Shown: positions 6,025 through 13,711, counted from the first letter of the stretch. The stretch is DNA of 19,980 nt from Bacilli bacterium (GCA_028703035.1 JAQVNR010000019.1:1-19980), one strand, 5' to 3'. A program made the numbers and translations. The notes: generated by a model from the sequence alone, not told the origin.

Positions 6025-6579
6025 ATGAATAAATTAAAAAAATATAATAAAAAAAGAGACTTTACTAAAACTAAAGAGCCTATTGGCTCAATTTCTAAAA
6101 GAAATAAAAAGTTATCTTTTGTTGTTCAACATCACTTAGCTCGAAATGATCACTATGATCTGCGTTTAGAACTTGATGGCACTTTAAAAAGCTGGGCAGT
6201 ACCTAAAGGGCTATCATATAATCCCAAAGACAAGAGACTGGCAATTTTAGTTGAAGACCATCCTATTTCTTATTGTAACTTTGAAGGTAACATTCCCAAG
6301 GGTGAGTATGGTGGTGGAACCGTTATGGTTTGGGATAAAGGAACGTGGAGTGCAGCCCATGATGCTACAGAATCACTCAAAGATGGCATGCTTAAATTTA
6401 CTTTAAAAGGTAAAAAATTAATGGGAAGCTGGGCACTGGTAAAAATGAAAGATGATAACTGGCTTTTAATTAAAGAAAATGATGAATATAGCTCAGATAA
6501 AATTGATTTATCAAAATATGATGTCAGTATTAAAACCGGAAGAACTATGGATGAAATAGCAAGTGAGGAATCTAAATGA
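6025..6579 (+). CDS. ligD: LigD 3'-phosphoesterase (PE) domain as a stand-alone protein
   Basis: This 184-residue protein is the complete 3'-phosphoesterase module of bacterial LigD. That module trims 3'-phosphates and single 3'-ribonucleotides from broken DNA ends, leaving a 3'-OH for end joining. All catalytic residues known from Pseudomonas LigD are present at a constant offset of five: H37, H43, D45, R47, K61, R71, E77, H79 and Y83, in the blocks QHHLARNDHYDLRLELDG, SWAVPKG, LVEDHP and FEGNIPKGEYGGGTV. The usual opening 'Y-x-x-K-R-D-F-x-x-T-x-E-P' appears as YNKKRDFTKTKEP. In most bacteria this is fused to polymerase and ligase domains; here it ends after the domain. The start is ATG 6025 with AGAAGTGA upstream. 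Its stop overlaps the next gene's start (ATGA, 6576-6579), so the two should be translationally coupled. Confidence 0.94.
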   Translation: MNKLKKYNKKRDFTKTKEPIGSISKRNKKLSFVVQHHLARNDHYDLRLELDGTLKSWAVPKGLSYNPKDKRLAILVEDHPISYCNFEGNIPKGEYGGGTVMVWDKGTWSAAHDATESLKDGMLKFTLKGKKLMGSWALVKMKDDNWLLIKENDEYSSDKIDLSKYDVSIKTGRTMDEIASEESK

Positions 6580-7439
6580 CTAAAGAATTAATTATTGAAA
6601 AAGTTAAAATATCTAGTCCGAAAAAAATAGTTTATTCTTCATCAGGAATTACTAAAAAAGATATCGCTCTATATTATCAAAAAGTTGCTGAAAGAATGCT
6701 CCCATATATTAAAAACCGAATTATTAGCTCGGTAAGATGCCCTGCTGGAACTAAAAGTAGTTGTTTTTATAAAAAACATCTTGAAGAAAATAGTTTAGGA
6801 CTTAAAAAAATTATAATACCAACAAAAAATAATTCTAAAAATGATTATTATTATATAACTGATATATCGGGTATTATTTCTGAAGTTCAGATGAATACCA
6901 TCGAATTTCATATTTGGGGAAGTAAAATATTAAATATTAATAAACCTGATATTATGGTTTTTGATTTAGATCCAGATGAATCTTTGAGTTTAGAAGATGT
7001 AAGAGAGGGTGTTAAAGATTTAAAAAGTATTTTAGATAAACTAGGAATCATCTCTTTTCTTAAAACTAGTGGTGGTAAGGGTTATCATATAGTAATACCT
7101 TTTAAACCAACTGCTTCTTGGACTAAATTTAGAGCCTTTGCTAAAAATATTGCCAAATTAATGGAAACAAACTGGCCTAATAAATACACCAGCAATATGC
7201 GAAAATCTCTGCGCAAAAATAAAATATATATCGATTGGGTGCGCAATACTAAAAGTCAAACTAGCATCGCGCCATACTCACTTAGAGCTAGAGATTACCC
7301 AGCTGTTTCCATGCCAATTAAATGGAGTGAACTTGAAAAAGTTGCCCCAAATGAGATTGATATTAAAAAGGCAAGTTTAAGATTAAAAAGAAAAGATCCC
7401 TGGGAACATTTTTTTGATATTAATCAAGAATTAAAGTAA
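6576..7439 (+). CDS. ligD: LigD polymerase/primase (POL) domain as a stand-alone protein
   Basis: This 287-residue protein is the LigD polymerase domain, an archaeo-eukaryotic-primase-fold enzyme that fills gaps and adds nucleotides, preferably ribonucleotides, at double-strand breaks. The catalytic acidic pair is in FDLDPD (D130, D132). The third Asp is D220 in KIYIDWVRN. The nucleotide-binding loop is TSGGKGYH (S165-H171). Also typical are IEFHIWGS (H112) and SLRARDYPAVSMPIKW. The length matches an isolated POL domain, and no ligase (K-x-D-G) motif follows. It overlaps the phosphoesterase gene by 4 nt. The nearest downstream genes are a membrane protein and a DNA glycosylase. No Ku gene or ATP-dependent ligase is visible in the window, so the end-joining partners must lie elsewhere or be absent. 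Confidence 0.95.
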   Translation: MTKELIIEKVKISSPKKIVYSSSGITKKDIALYYQKVAERMLPYIKNRIISSVRCPAGTKSSCFYKKHLEENSLGLKKIIIPTKNNSKNDYYYITDISGIISEVQMNTIEFHIWGSKILNINKPDIMVFDLDPDESLSLEDVREGVKDLKSILDKLGIISFLKTSGGKGYHIVIPFKPTASWTKFRAFAKNIAKLMETNWPNKYTSNMRKSLRKNKIYIDWVRNTKSQTSIAPYSLRARDYPAVSMPIKWSELEKVAPNEIDIKKASLRLKRKDPWEHFFDINQELK

Positions 7440-7479
7440 GAATGAATATATTTAAGATATATTAAATATAGTAAGATAG

Positions 7480-7977
7480 ATGAGAAAAAGTATTTTTAAA
7501 TCAACAATTATATTATTTATCTCAGGATTCTTACTTCATTATGCTTATGATATTAGTAATAATAATTTTTTAGTAGGTTTATTTAGTCCAATTAACGAAA
7601 GTGTTTTTGAACACTTAAAATTAAGTTTTTATCCGACTCTTATCTGGTGGTTAATATTTTATATATTTAATCAAGATAGATATAATATAAATAAAGACAG
7701 GTGGTTTACAGGGTGTCTAGTTTCAATTATTACATCTATTTTAACTATTCTGGCTATTTATTATATTGCTAAATGTGGTTTGGGAATTAATAGTTTAATT
7801 CTTGATATCTCATCTTTATATATTGGTCTATTTGCTGGTCAATATTTAGGATATCATATATATAATTATTATTTAAAATCAAAATATATCTTATCAATTG
7901 CTATGATTTTTATATTCTTTGTTAGTTTTATAGTTCTAACAATATTACCACAAAGTGCTCCAATATTTATTGATTAG
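7480..7977 (+). CDS. DUF6512-family membrane protein
   Basis: This 165-residue hydrophobic protein has about five membrane segments (roughly residues 8-26, 48-64, 80-98, 107-125 and 136-157). The block LFSPINESVFEHLKLSFYP following LHYAYDIS is the signature I associate with DUF6512: 'L-H-x-x-Y-D-x-S ... F-x-P-v-N-E-S-x-x-E-H-x-K'. The conserved Asn-Glu-Ser and Glu-His before a membrane helix look like a functional polar site, but the activity of the family is unknown. The ribosome binding site before ATG 7480 is poor. It lies 40 nt after the LigD polymerase gene in the same direction and may be co-transcribed, but nothing links it to DNA repair. Confidence 0.78.
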   Translation: MRKSIFKSTIILFISGFLLHYAYDISNNNFLVGLFSPINESVFEHLKLSFYPTLIWWLIFYIFNQDRYNINKDRWFTGCLVSIITSILTILAIYYIAKCGLGINSLILDISSLYIGLFAGQYLGYHIYNYYLKSKYILSIAMIFIFFVSFIVLTILPQSAPIFID

Positions 7978-8022
7978 GCGCTGGTGTTCCCCAAAATAAA
8001 TTAAATTTTAAAGGAGATTTGT

Positions 8023-8502
8023 ATGAGACAAAAAGTTGTTCATCCATATGGACCAATATATAATAAAGATTCTAGAATTATGTTTGTAGGAACAATTGCT
8101 AGTGTTAAATCAAGAGAACATGGTTATCCATATTCAAGTCCAAAAAACCGTTTTTGGCGCATTTTAGAAATTATATTTAATGAAAAAATAACTAATCATC
8201 AAGAATTTCTACTCAAACACAATATCGCGCTTTGGGATTCGATTAAATCATGTGAAATAAGAGGATCAAGTGATGCTAGTATTAAAAATATTAAAGTAAA
8301 TGAATTATGGGAAGTTACTAATAATAGTCAAGTTAAACAAGTTTTTACTAATGGAAAAAAAGCATATTTAGTTTATCAAAAATACATTTATCCAAAAACA
8401 AAAATACCGGCAATATGTCTTCCTTCAACTAGTCCTGCTCATGCAATAAAAAGGCTAGATGACTTAGTAGAAGACTATAAAATAATATTAAAATATTTAT
8501 AA
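8023..8502 (+). CDS. DNA-deoxyinosine glycosylase (uracil-DNA glycosylase superfamily, family 6 HDG-like)
   Basis: This 159-residue protein of the UDG fold should remove deaminated bases, mainly hypoxanthine from adenine deamination, starting base-excision repair. The blocks that show this are IMFVGTIASVKSREHGYPYS (the 'G-T-x-P/A-S' water-activating region, residues 20-39), PKNRFWRIL (base-pocket region), IALWDSIKSCEIRGSSDASI (the family-6 'S-C-x-x-x-G-S-S-D-x-S-I' stretch) and LPSTSPAHA (the leucine-loop region seen as LPSTSPANA in the family). Length and ends fit a complete enzyme. Start ATG 8023 has AAAGGAGA 7 nt upstream. It follows the split LigD genes in the same direction, giving a small DNA-repair cluster. 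The exact base preference cannot be read from sequence. Confidence 0.88.
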   Translation: MRQKVVHPYGPIYNKDSRIMFVGTIASVKSREHGYPYSSPKNRFWRILEIIFNEKITNHQEFLLKHNIALWDSIKSCEIRGSSDASIKNIKVNELWEVTNNSQVKQVFTNGKKAYLVYQKYIYPKTKIPAICLPSTSPAHAIKRLDDLVEDYKIILKYL

Positions 8503-8505
8503 TAT

Positions 8506-9765
8506 ATGAAACTCATTTTAAAACTTATTCTTATTATAGTAATAATTATTGGAACTTATATATATGTTTTTAAAGAGAGGTGTATATTTATATATAAAGA
8601 TATTAATGATAAAATAACTTTCTTTAAAGAAGATGATAGTGATATTATAACAGCTTTTACTAAAGGTATGAAAACCCATGATTATTATAAAACTTTAACT
8701 GACAAACCATATACTTTATCTAAAACTAGTGATATTTATCAAAATATTAACTATGATTTTGAAAAACATTTACATTATAATGAGATAGAAAAACTTATAA
8801 ATAACTTAAATAAATCAGACTCTACTATAATTTCCGTAATTGGAAGTAGTGTTGATAAAAGAAGTATTTACTCTATTGAAATAGGTTATGGGAGTAATAC
8901 TATTTTGTTTGATGCAGGAATTCACGCTGCCGAAGTAGCTGGTCCACTTTTTATAATAAAGTATTTAATAGATTTAGTAAATGATTATGAAAATAATGAG
9001 GATGAGGCTATTAATATTATCAACAACTATAAAATTATTATTATTCCTTGCATAAATCCTGATGGGTATGAAGCAACTTTATTTGGAACTAAATATATTA
9101 ATAATAAAAACTTATATATTTATCAAAATAGAAAAGATATTATTTTTAAGACATATAAAGGTAATGCTAACGGAGTAGATTTAAATCGCAATTTTCCATC
9201 CCAGCATGGGGGTCTTTATTATAGTAATAATATTTTAAATGAAACAGTTTCTTTAGAGCCGACTTTAGGCTATTTCGATTACTTTCCCGGAACTAGACTT
9301 GGTAGTGAACCTGAAACAAAAGCTGTTATGTCATGGCTTGAAAATAACCTAAATAATGCATCAGCTTATATATCACTTCATAGTGCCGGCAGAGTTATCT
9401 ATTCTGGTAAACCTAACTTATCTGCTGCTTTTAATAATAAATCTTTACGACTTGCTAAAATTGTTAGTCAAGTCAATAATTATACAGCATATGATAAAAC
9501 AGAAGAAGAAGTAGGTTATGGAAATGACGGAACTTCAACAGACTATGCATCCGAAATTATCTCAGACTTTAAGTTTAGTAAAAAAACTGGTAGATTAAGT
9601 GCAAGCTCTTATCAGAATCCGAAAATTAAAGAAGTTATAAATACTGGCATAATAACTTTAGAAACACTCTCTGAATACACTTTTGATTTAAATATTATAA
9701 AAGAAGAATATTATAATCAAAAACTTTATAAAGTTTTTACAAAACTAATAAAAAATCAGGAATAA
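8506..9765 (+). CDS. Membrane-anchored M14 zinc carboxypeptidase
   Basis: This 419-residue protein has an N-terminal uncleaved-looking membrane segment (residues 3-22) placing the catalytic domain outside the cell. It carries the full M14 signature: zinc ligands H140 and E143 in GIHAAEVAG, INPDGYE, the substrate-binding GVDLNRNFP (R228), the third zinc ligand H292 in ISLHSAG, and catalytic E386 in TLETLS. The family more often has H-A-R-E; here it is H-A-A-E. M14 enzymes of this type in Firmicutes cleave peptide or peptidoglycan stem-peptide bonds (D-glutamyl-(L)-meso-diaminopimelate peptidase type); which applies here is not determined. The start at 8506 is 3 nt after the glycosylase stop with no separate ribosome binding site, implying translational coupling. 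Its stop codon lies inside the loop of the terminator hairpin. Confidence 0.9.
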   Translation: MKLILKLILIIVIIIGTYIYVFKERCIFIYKDINDKITFFKEDDSDIITAFTKGMKTHDYYKTLTDKPYTLSKTSDIYQNINYDFEKHLHYNEIEKLINNLNKSDSTIISVIGSSVDKRSIYSIEIGYGSNTILFDAGIHAAEVAGPLFIIKYLIDLVNDYENNEDEAINIINNYKIIIIPCINPDGYEATLFGTKYINNKNLYIYQNRKDIIFKTYKGNANGVDLNRNFPSQHGGLYYSNNILNETVSLEPTLGYFDYFPGTRLGSEPETKAVMSWLENNLNNASAYISLHSAGRVIYSGKPNLSAAFNNKSLRLAKIVSQVNNYTAYDKTEEEVGYGNDGTSTDYASEIISDFKFSKKTGRLSASSYQNPKIKEVINTGIITLETLSEYTFDLNIIKEEYYNQKLYKVFTKLIKNQE

Positions 9766-9775
9766 CCTGATTTTT
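9751..9775. terminator. Bidirectional terminator with a stop codon in its loop
   Basis: AAAAATCAGG (9751-9760) pairs perfectly with CCTGATTTTT (9766-9775) around AATAA. The loop contains the stop of the M14 gene, and the far arm overlaps the stop of the convergent hemolysin-III gene (9774-9776). The A/T tracts are symmetric, so it works in both directions. Confidence 0.85.
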
Positions 9776-10451
9776 AAATGATATAAATAAGTACACATAA
9801 GAAGTGAAGTAAACTACCAATTGCAACAAAAATATGAAAAACACTGTGAAAATATTTGAATTTACGACCTCCCATATAAAGTAAGGCACCTAATGTATAA
9901 GAAATACCACCAAACACCAGAAGTAGGGTAGCAGGTTTACCAATCATTCTAATTAAATTTGATGCGGTAAAAAGAATACACCAGCCCATACCTAAATAGC
10001 AGATCATTGAAAATATTTTAAATTTATTTAAATCAATAGCATTAAGGGTAATTCCTAAAATAGCAACTAGCCAAATAATTCCAAATAAACTCCAAGCCAG
10101 AATAGGATCATACAATCTAATTGAACAGAGTAAAATAGGTGTATAAGTTCCTGCTATTAATATAAATATAGTACAGTGATCTAAAATTTGAAAGATTTTT
10201 TTAGCAGTAGCAAATTTTGGACTAAGTCCGTGGTATATGCTAGACATTGTATACAATAGAATCATTGATATTCCAAAAACAAGAGATCCAGCAACTCCAT
10301 AACCACTTTTATTTATTATTGAAAATATAAGACAAAGAACAAGAGCTATAATGCCTATAACACCACCAATAATATGAGTTACCATATTCATTGTTTCTTC
10401 ACCTTTAGTGTAGTTAGGCAGTAAACGATCTTTTAATTTAATTCTTTTCAT
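9774..10451 (-). CDS. Hemolysin III family membrane protein (YqfA/PAQR-like)
   Basis: This 225-residue integral membrane protein has seven predicted membrane segments, the hallmark of the HlyIII/PAQR superfamily. Diagnostic residues are E18/E19, N22 and H26 in GEETMNMVTHIIGG, the Ser-His pair in SSIYHGLS, DHCTIFILIAGTYTP, and the terminal HSVFHIFVAIGSLLHF with three His. Together these form the putative intramembrane metal site of the superfamily. Despite the name, a hemolytic role is not established for chromosomal homologues; a membrane-lipid or hydrolase-type role is inferred from PAQR relatives. The start ATG is preceded by AGGAGG, which overlaps the TAG stop of the upstream HAD gene, so this is the second gene of a two-gene minus-strand operon. 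Confidence 0.92.
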   Translation of the reverse strand: MKRIKLKDRLLPNYTKGEETMNMVTHIIGGVIGIIALVLCLIFSIINKSGYGVAGSLVFGISMILLYTMSSIYHGLSPKFATAKKIFQILDHCTIFILIAGTYTPILLCSIRLYDPILAWSLFGIIWLVAILGITLNAIDLNKFKIFSMICYLGMGWCILFTASNLIRMIGKPATLLLVFGGISYTLGALLYMGGRKFKYFHSVFHIFVAIGSLLHFLCVLIYII

Positions 10452-10459
10452 TTTTCCTC

Positions 10460-11248
10460 CTAATTATTTTTTTTATTGTTATCTAGTACTAATTTTTTAA
10501 CCATCTGATTTGTTCCCGCCATTTCAAATGCATATTTATGTTCATATAGAAAATCAGGCTCGTTTATTAAAACTGGGAAAGTATCAAATAATGTTTTAGG
10601 TTTACTTGGTTTAAATGTTTTTATTGAAACATTATTTTCTAGAGGCTTCATAATTTTATTTACCACTTCATTTATTAGTTTCTTCTCAGCAATTATTTTG
10701 TGAAGAAAAGGTAGGGCTTCTATTAAGCGATCTATCGCATCAGGATCATGTTCTAATGAAATATTATTTTTTGATGTTTTATTAGCAAGAGTACTAATCC
10801 CATTATGTCTTAATGCTTTAACTTTATCAACATTATCTTCAATCATTAAATCAATATCATTATCAATACATGCGTCCACTTTATCGCCAGATACCCAAAC
10901 AGTATCATCAAATGGAATATTTTCTTTTCTTAATCTTCTTCTAACTCTATTTCGAGCAGCAACACTTTCTTTATAATTACTTGTTGTTAAAATATGAGAT
11001 GAGATAATTAGAATGCGTCCGCCTTCTTCTTTTGCTTCTTTACATAGTTCAACTGCATCTTCATTAATTGGTGTAAATCTATTATATACTATCGAAACAA
11101 AATTAAGTAGTTTTCTCCATAATATATTTTTTTCTCTTTTTAACCATTTTTCTTCGTTTAGTCCAGATGAACCTCTTTTCGTGATAACTCCATCATAATC
11201 CATTCCTAACGTAAACAAATGCTCGTCATTATTATTTAAATGCTTCAT
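10460..11248 (-). CDS. HAD-fold hydrolase (5'-nucleotidase-like) with an unassigned C-terminal extension
   Basis: This 262-residue soluble protein opens with HLFTLGMDYDGVITKRG, motif I of HAD phosphatases (D17 nucleophile, D19 acid). Motif II is RILIISSH, and a motif IV-like DLMIEDNVDK is followed by ALRHNGISTL. A basic insert (SVAARNRVRRRLRKENIPFD) may be a cap or nucleic-acid/nucleotide contact. The N-terminal ~185 residues resemble NT5C-type nucleotidases. The last ~75 residues (PLENNV... FLYEHKYAFEMAG...) match nothing I recognise. The start at 11248 is preferred: CAGGAGA lies 5 nt upstream, and an in-frame ATG at 11281 would fall next to the -10 box, upstream of the transcription start. 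First gene of an operon with the hemolysin-III gene (8 nt gap). The substrate is unknown. Confidence 0.75.
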   Translation of the reverse strand: MKHLNNNDEHLFTLGMDYDGVITKRGSSGLNEEKWLKREKNILWRKLLNFVSIVYNRFTPINEDAVELCKEAKEEGGRILIISSHILTTSNYKESVAARNRVRRRLRKENIPFDDTVWVSGDKVDACIDNDIDLMIEDNVDKVKALRHNGISTLANKTSKNNISLEHDPDAIDRLIEALPFLHKIIAEKKLINEVVNKIMKPLENNVSIKTFKPSKPKTLFDTFPVLINEPDFLYEHKYAFEMAGTNQMVKKLVLDNNKKNN

Positions 11249-11271
11249 TAATTTCTCCTGTAATACAAATA

Positions 11272-11300
11272 AATATATCAAATATTTAACAGCTAGTCAA
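11272..11300 (-). promoter_or_regulatory. Promoter TTGACT-17-TATATT of the HAD/hemolysin-III operon
   Basis: On the minus strand TTGACT (complement of 11295-11300) and TATATT (complement of 11272-11277) are 17 bp apart, with TGA directly before the -10 (extended -10). Transcription should start near 11265, about 17 nt before the chosen ATG. Confidence 0.75.
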
Positions 11301-11489
11301 TTCCGCTTTTTTTTGATAAAATACTAATAGAGGTTGTTAAAAAACTCATATATAATTATATGAATAATAATTATTTTAATTATAAGGTGCTAATACGTAA
11401 ATATAAAAAAGGTGATTATAAACAAAGTTATAGCATTTTGATTGAAATATTATAAAATAATTCTAAATGTTATAAAGAGGAGGTATAGA

Positions 11490-12419
11490 ATGTTAAATGA
11501 AATATTAAGTAGTTGTAAATTTGTAATGGATAAGGCTGATCATGTTAAAATAAATTATAAAAATTTGGATTTATTTATTCAAGATATAGATAGTGATGAT
11601 TTAAAACATTGGCTTTGCAATAATCCATACAATTTATTTTATTTAGAGATATCAAAAATTATTAACTTTTTACTGATATTTGAAGTAATTGATTATTCTT
11701 TTTGGGGAACTCCAAAATGGACTATTGTAACTGAATTTGGCGAAAAAGATGGCTCGGATGCATTACTATATGTTATGTTAAAACATGTGAAAGAAAAAGG
11801 AATATTTGATTTTAGTAAAATAAGTTTACCTGAATTTAAAAGTATGTTAAAAGGTAACGTTGATATACCCTTGTTAGAAGAGAGGTATCATGCTTTAGTA
11901 GAGGTTAGTAATATAGTTAATGAAAAAATGAATGGTAATTTTTATGAATATATAAGGAATGTAACTTCCGATATTGAATTATTTGATATTATACTAAAAT
12001 ATTTTCCAACATTTAAAGATGAGAGAAAATATAAAGGTGAAAATATTTATTTTTACAAATTGGCTCAATTATTAGTTTCTGATATTTTACATTTAAGAGA
12101 ATCTCAAGAAAAAATTGTTGTAGATTATTCTCATTTACTTGGGTGTGCAGATTATAAGATACCTCAAACCATGAGTGCATGGAATATAATTGAATATGAC
12201 AAAGAATTATCTTTACTAGTTGATACTAAAAGAGAATTAGAAGTATCTTCTAAATATGAAGTAGAAATAAGAGCAAGCATGATAGTTGTCATTGACTATA
12301 TTAAAAATAAACTAGAAAATATCAGTGCAATTGATATCAACGATTACTTCTTTGTTTCTTCTAAAAAAGTTAAAGATAAAGTTAAACCATACCATCTTTG
12401 TAGAAATACAAATTATTAA
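11490..12419 (+). CDS. Queuosine salvage glycosidase, Qng1/DUF2419 family
   Basis: This 309-residue protein belongs to the queuosine-salvage (DUF2419, Qng1/C9orf64) family, which hydrolyses the N-glycosidic bond of queuosine 5'-phosphate to release queuine, the base inserted into tRNA wobble position 34. Family blocks in order: WLCNNPYN, FLLIFEVIDYSFWGTPKW, EKDGSDALLYVMLKHVKEKG, PLLEERYHALVEV, YFPTFKDER, FYKLAQLLVSDILHL, LLGCADYKIPQTM (catalytic-pocket Asp), KYEVEIRASMIVVIDYI, and the terminal PYHLCRNTNY (usually 'H-H-x-T-R-T-x-x-Y'). Length and C-terminus match a complete enzyme. The start is ATG 11490 with GAGGAGGT at 11477-11484; an in-frame TTG at 11442 has no such site. No queuine transporter or tRNA-guanine transglycosylase gene is adjacent. 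It stands between an operon promoter facing away and a pseudogene block, and could have been acquired. Confidence 0.88.
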   Translation: MLNEILSSCKFVMDKADHVKINYKNLDLFIQDIDSDDLKHWLCNNPYNLFYLEISKIINFLLIFEVIDYSFWGTPKWTIVTEFGEKDGSDALLYVMLKHVKEKGIFDFSKISLPEFKSMLKGNVDIPLLEERYHALVEVSNIVNEKMNGNFYEYIRNVTSDIELFDIILKYFPTFKDERKYKGENIYFYKLAQLLVSDILHLRESQEKIVVDYSHLLGCADYKIPQTMSAWNIIEYDKELSLLVDTKRELEVSSKYEVEIRASMIVVIDYIKNKLENISAIDINDYFFVSSKKVKDKVKPYHLCRNTNY

Positions 12420-12448
12420 TAAATATAAAGTCTTACATATAAAGATAA

Positions 12449-12724
12449 AGATGTATTCCAAAAGTAAATGTCACATTTATAGATAAAGATATTTGGCTTA
12501 CACACCAAATTGCAAAAACATACAAAACAACGCAACAAAATATTAGTTCACATATTAAGTCTATTTATGAGAATAAAGAATTAAATATTATTTCAACTAT
12601 TAGGAAATTCCGAATAGTTCAAAAAGAAGGAAATAGAGAAGTTAAAAGAAAATTAAAATATTATAACTTATTTTGGTATCTAAGTAAAAAATATAGAAAG
12701 AATAATAATAAGTTTTTAGGATAA
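12449..12724 (+). pseudogene. RhuM-family protein remnant (copy 1, N-terminal domain only)
   Basis: A start-less frame to TAA 12722-12724 encodes the N-terminal winged-helix-like part of a RhuM-family protein: NVTFIDKDIWLTHQIAK, then TTQQNISSHIKSIYENKEL, then KFRIVQKEGNREVKRKLKYY. Family members read 'V-x-F-x-D-x-x-x-W-L-T-Q-x-Q-I-A-x-x-F ... Q-N-I-x-x-H-I-K-x-I-x-E-E-G-E-L ... Y-Y-N-L-D-M-I-I-x-V-G-Y-R'. Homology ends at YYNL; the following 17 codons are Lys/Asn-rich and do not resemble the family. There is no start codon with a ribosome binding site. It is clearly a dead fragment and differs in sequence from the second copy downstream, so it is not a simple recent tandem duplicate. Confidence 0.8.
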
Positions 12725-12853
12725 AAATTTCCTTTCAATCTTGTGGGCCCGGGATAACAATAATGGTGAAAATAATTTAGGTAGATTTGGATGAAAATTA
12801 GGAAAGAAGAATATTTATGGGTTAAAATAAATAAATTTTGAGGAAGTGATCAA
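12725..12853 (+). other. Spacer between the two RhuM remnants with a local G+C-rich patch
   Basis: No gene is recognised. It contains GGGCCCGGG at 12745-12753, striking in a ~28% G+C window. One frame reads WARDNNNGENNLGRFG, then TGA, then KLGKKNIYGLK and stop, which looks coding-like and may be another gene scrap. Confidence 0.3.
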
Positions 12854-13711
12854 GTGGTAAAAGATTTAATGATTAGAAGTAGCTGTGCAGAATTTTTAGT
12901 ATTTAAAATACAAGAAAAAGAAGAGGGTATCCAAGTTAAATATGCAAATGAAAACTTATGGATGAGGCAAAAAGCGATGGCAGAATTATTTGCTTGTAGT
13001 GCTGATAATATCTCTTTACACTTAAAAAACATCTTTAATGAGAACGAACTAGAAAAGGAAACAGTTACCGAGGATTTCTCGGCAACTGCTACAGATGGTA
13101 AAAATTATAAGATGAAATTTTATAATTTAGATGAATTATTTCAGTAGGTTATAGAGTTAATTCTTTAAGAGCAACCCAATTTAGAAGATGGGCAACTAAT
13201 GTATTAAAAACTTTTACTATCCAAGGTTATGTTTTGGATAAAACTAGAATGAAAAACGGGTCATTTGTTGACCAAGATTATTTTGAAAAATTGCTTGAAG
13301 AAATTAGAGAAATTCGTTTAAGTGAAAGAAGATTTTATCAAAAAGTAACTGATATATACGCAACAAGCATTGATTATGATTCAAAATCGCCAATATCAAT
13401 GAACTTTTTTAAAAAAGTTCAAAATAAAATGCATTATGCAGTAAGTAAAAAGACAGCATCTGAAATAATTTATAATCGGGTTAATTCAAAAAAACCAAAT
13501 ATGGGACTTACATCTTGGGAAAATTCTCCAAATAGTAAAATTCTGAAATCTGATGTTGTAATAGCAAAAAATTATTTGTTTAAAGAAAAAATAGAAGATT
13601 TAGAGAGAATTGTTAATGCCTTTTTAGAGCTTGCGGAAGGAAGACCTAAATATTGATAAATTATATAAATCAGATTTTGACTTATTGCTAGAAGAGACTA
13701 CTAAAGAATAA
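12854..13711 (+). pseudogene. RhuM-family protein, frameshifted and internally deleted (copy 2)
   Basis: From GTG 12854 (GAGGAAGTGAT upstream) the frame encodes the RhuM N-terminus: ENLWMRQKAMAELFACSADN, then SLHLKNIFNENEL, then TATDGKNYKMKFYNLDE. At about 13135 a single-base loss shifts the frame, so translation stops at TAG 13145-13147. The next frame continues exactly where the family would, with IISVGYRVNSLRATQFRRWA, VTDIYATSIDYDSKSPIS, and NKMHYAVSKKTASEII, ending LELAEGRPKY at TGA 13654-13656. A third frame then supplies the family's last residues, IDKLYKSDFDLLLEE, ending at TAA 13709-13711. About 70 residues between the last two pieces are missing compared with full-length homologues. 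RhuM proteins are often found inside type I restriction-modification loci. Dead gene, high confidence. Confidence 0.88.

Noticed and set aside
7978..8022. G+C-rich GGCGCTGGTGTTCCCC with a frame reading GAGVPQNKLNFKGDLYE
   Set aside because: It recalls a phage-tail-fibre or surface-repeat motif but is only about 17 codons long and overlaps the glycosylase ribosome binding site; chance is likely.
8506..9765. M14 peptidase inactive because of HAAE instead of HARE
   Set aside because: The Arg between the zinc ligands is not itself a ligand; H140, E143, H292 and E386 are all present, so activity is expected.
11325..11350. Possible preQ1 riboswitch before the queuosine-salvage gene (AGAGGTT ... 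AAAAAACT)
   Set aside because: The stretch recalls the preQ1-I consensus, but the A-C-A-C-C-C-U-C-U half that pairs with AGAGG is missing, and it lies about 140 nt before the ribosome binding site.
12745..12850. TGA read as Trp (GRFG-TGA-KLGKK) suggesting a Mycoplasma-type code
   Set aside because: TGA is used as a genuine stop in clearly intact genes (6577-6579), Trp is TGG throughout, and the region is gene debris.
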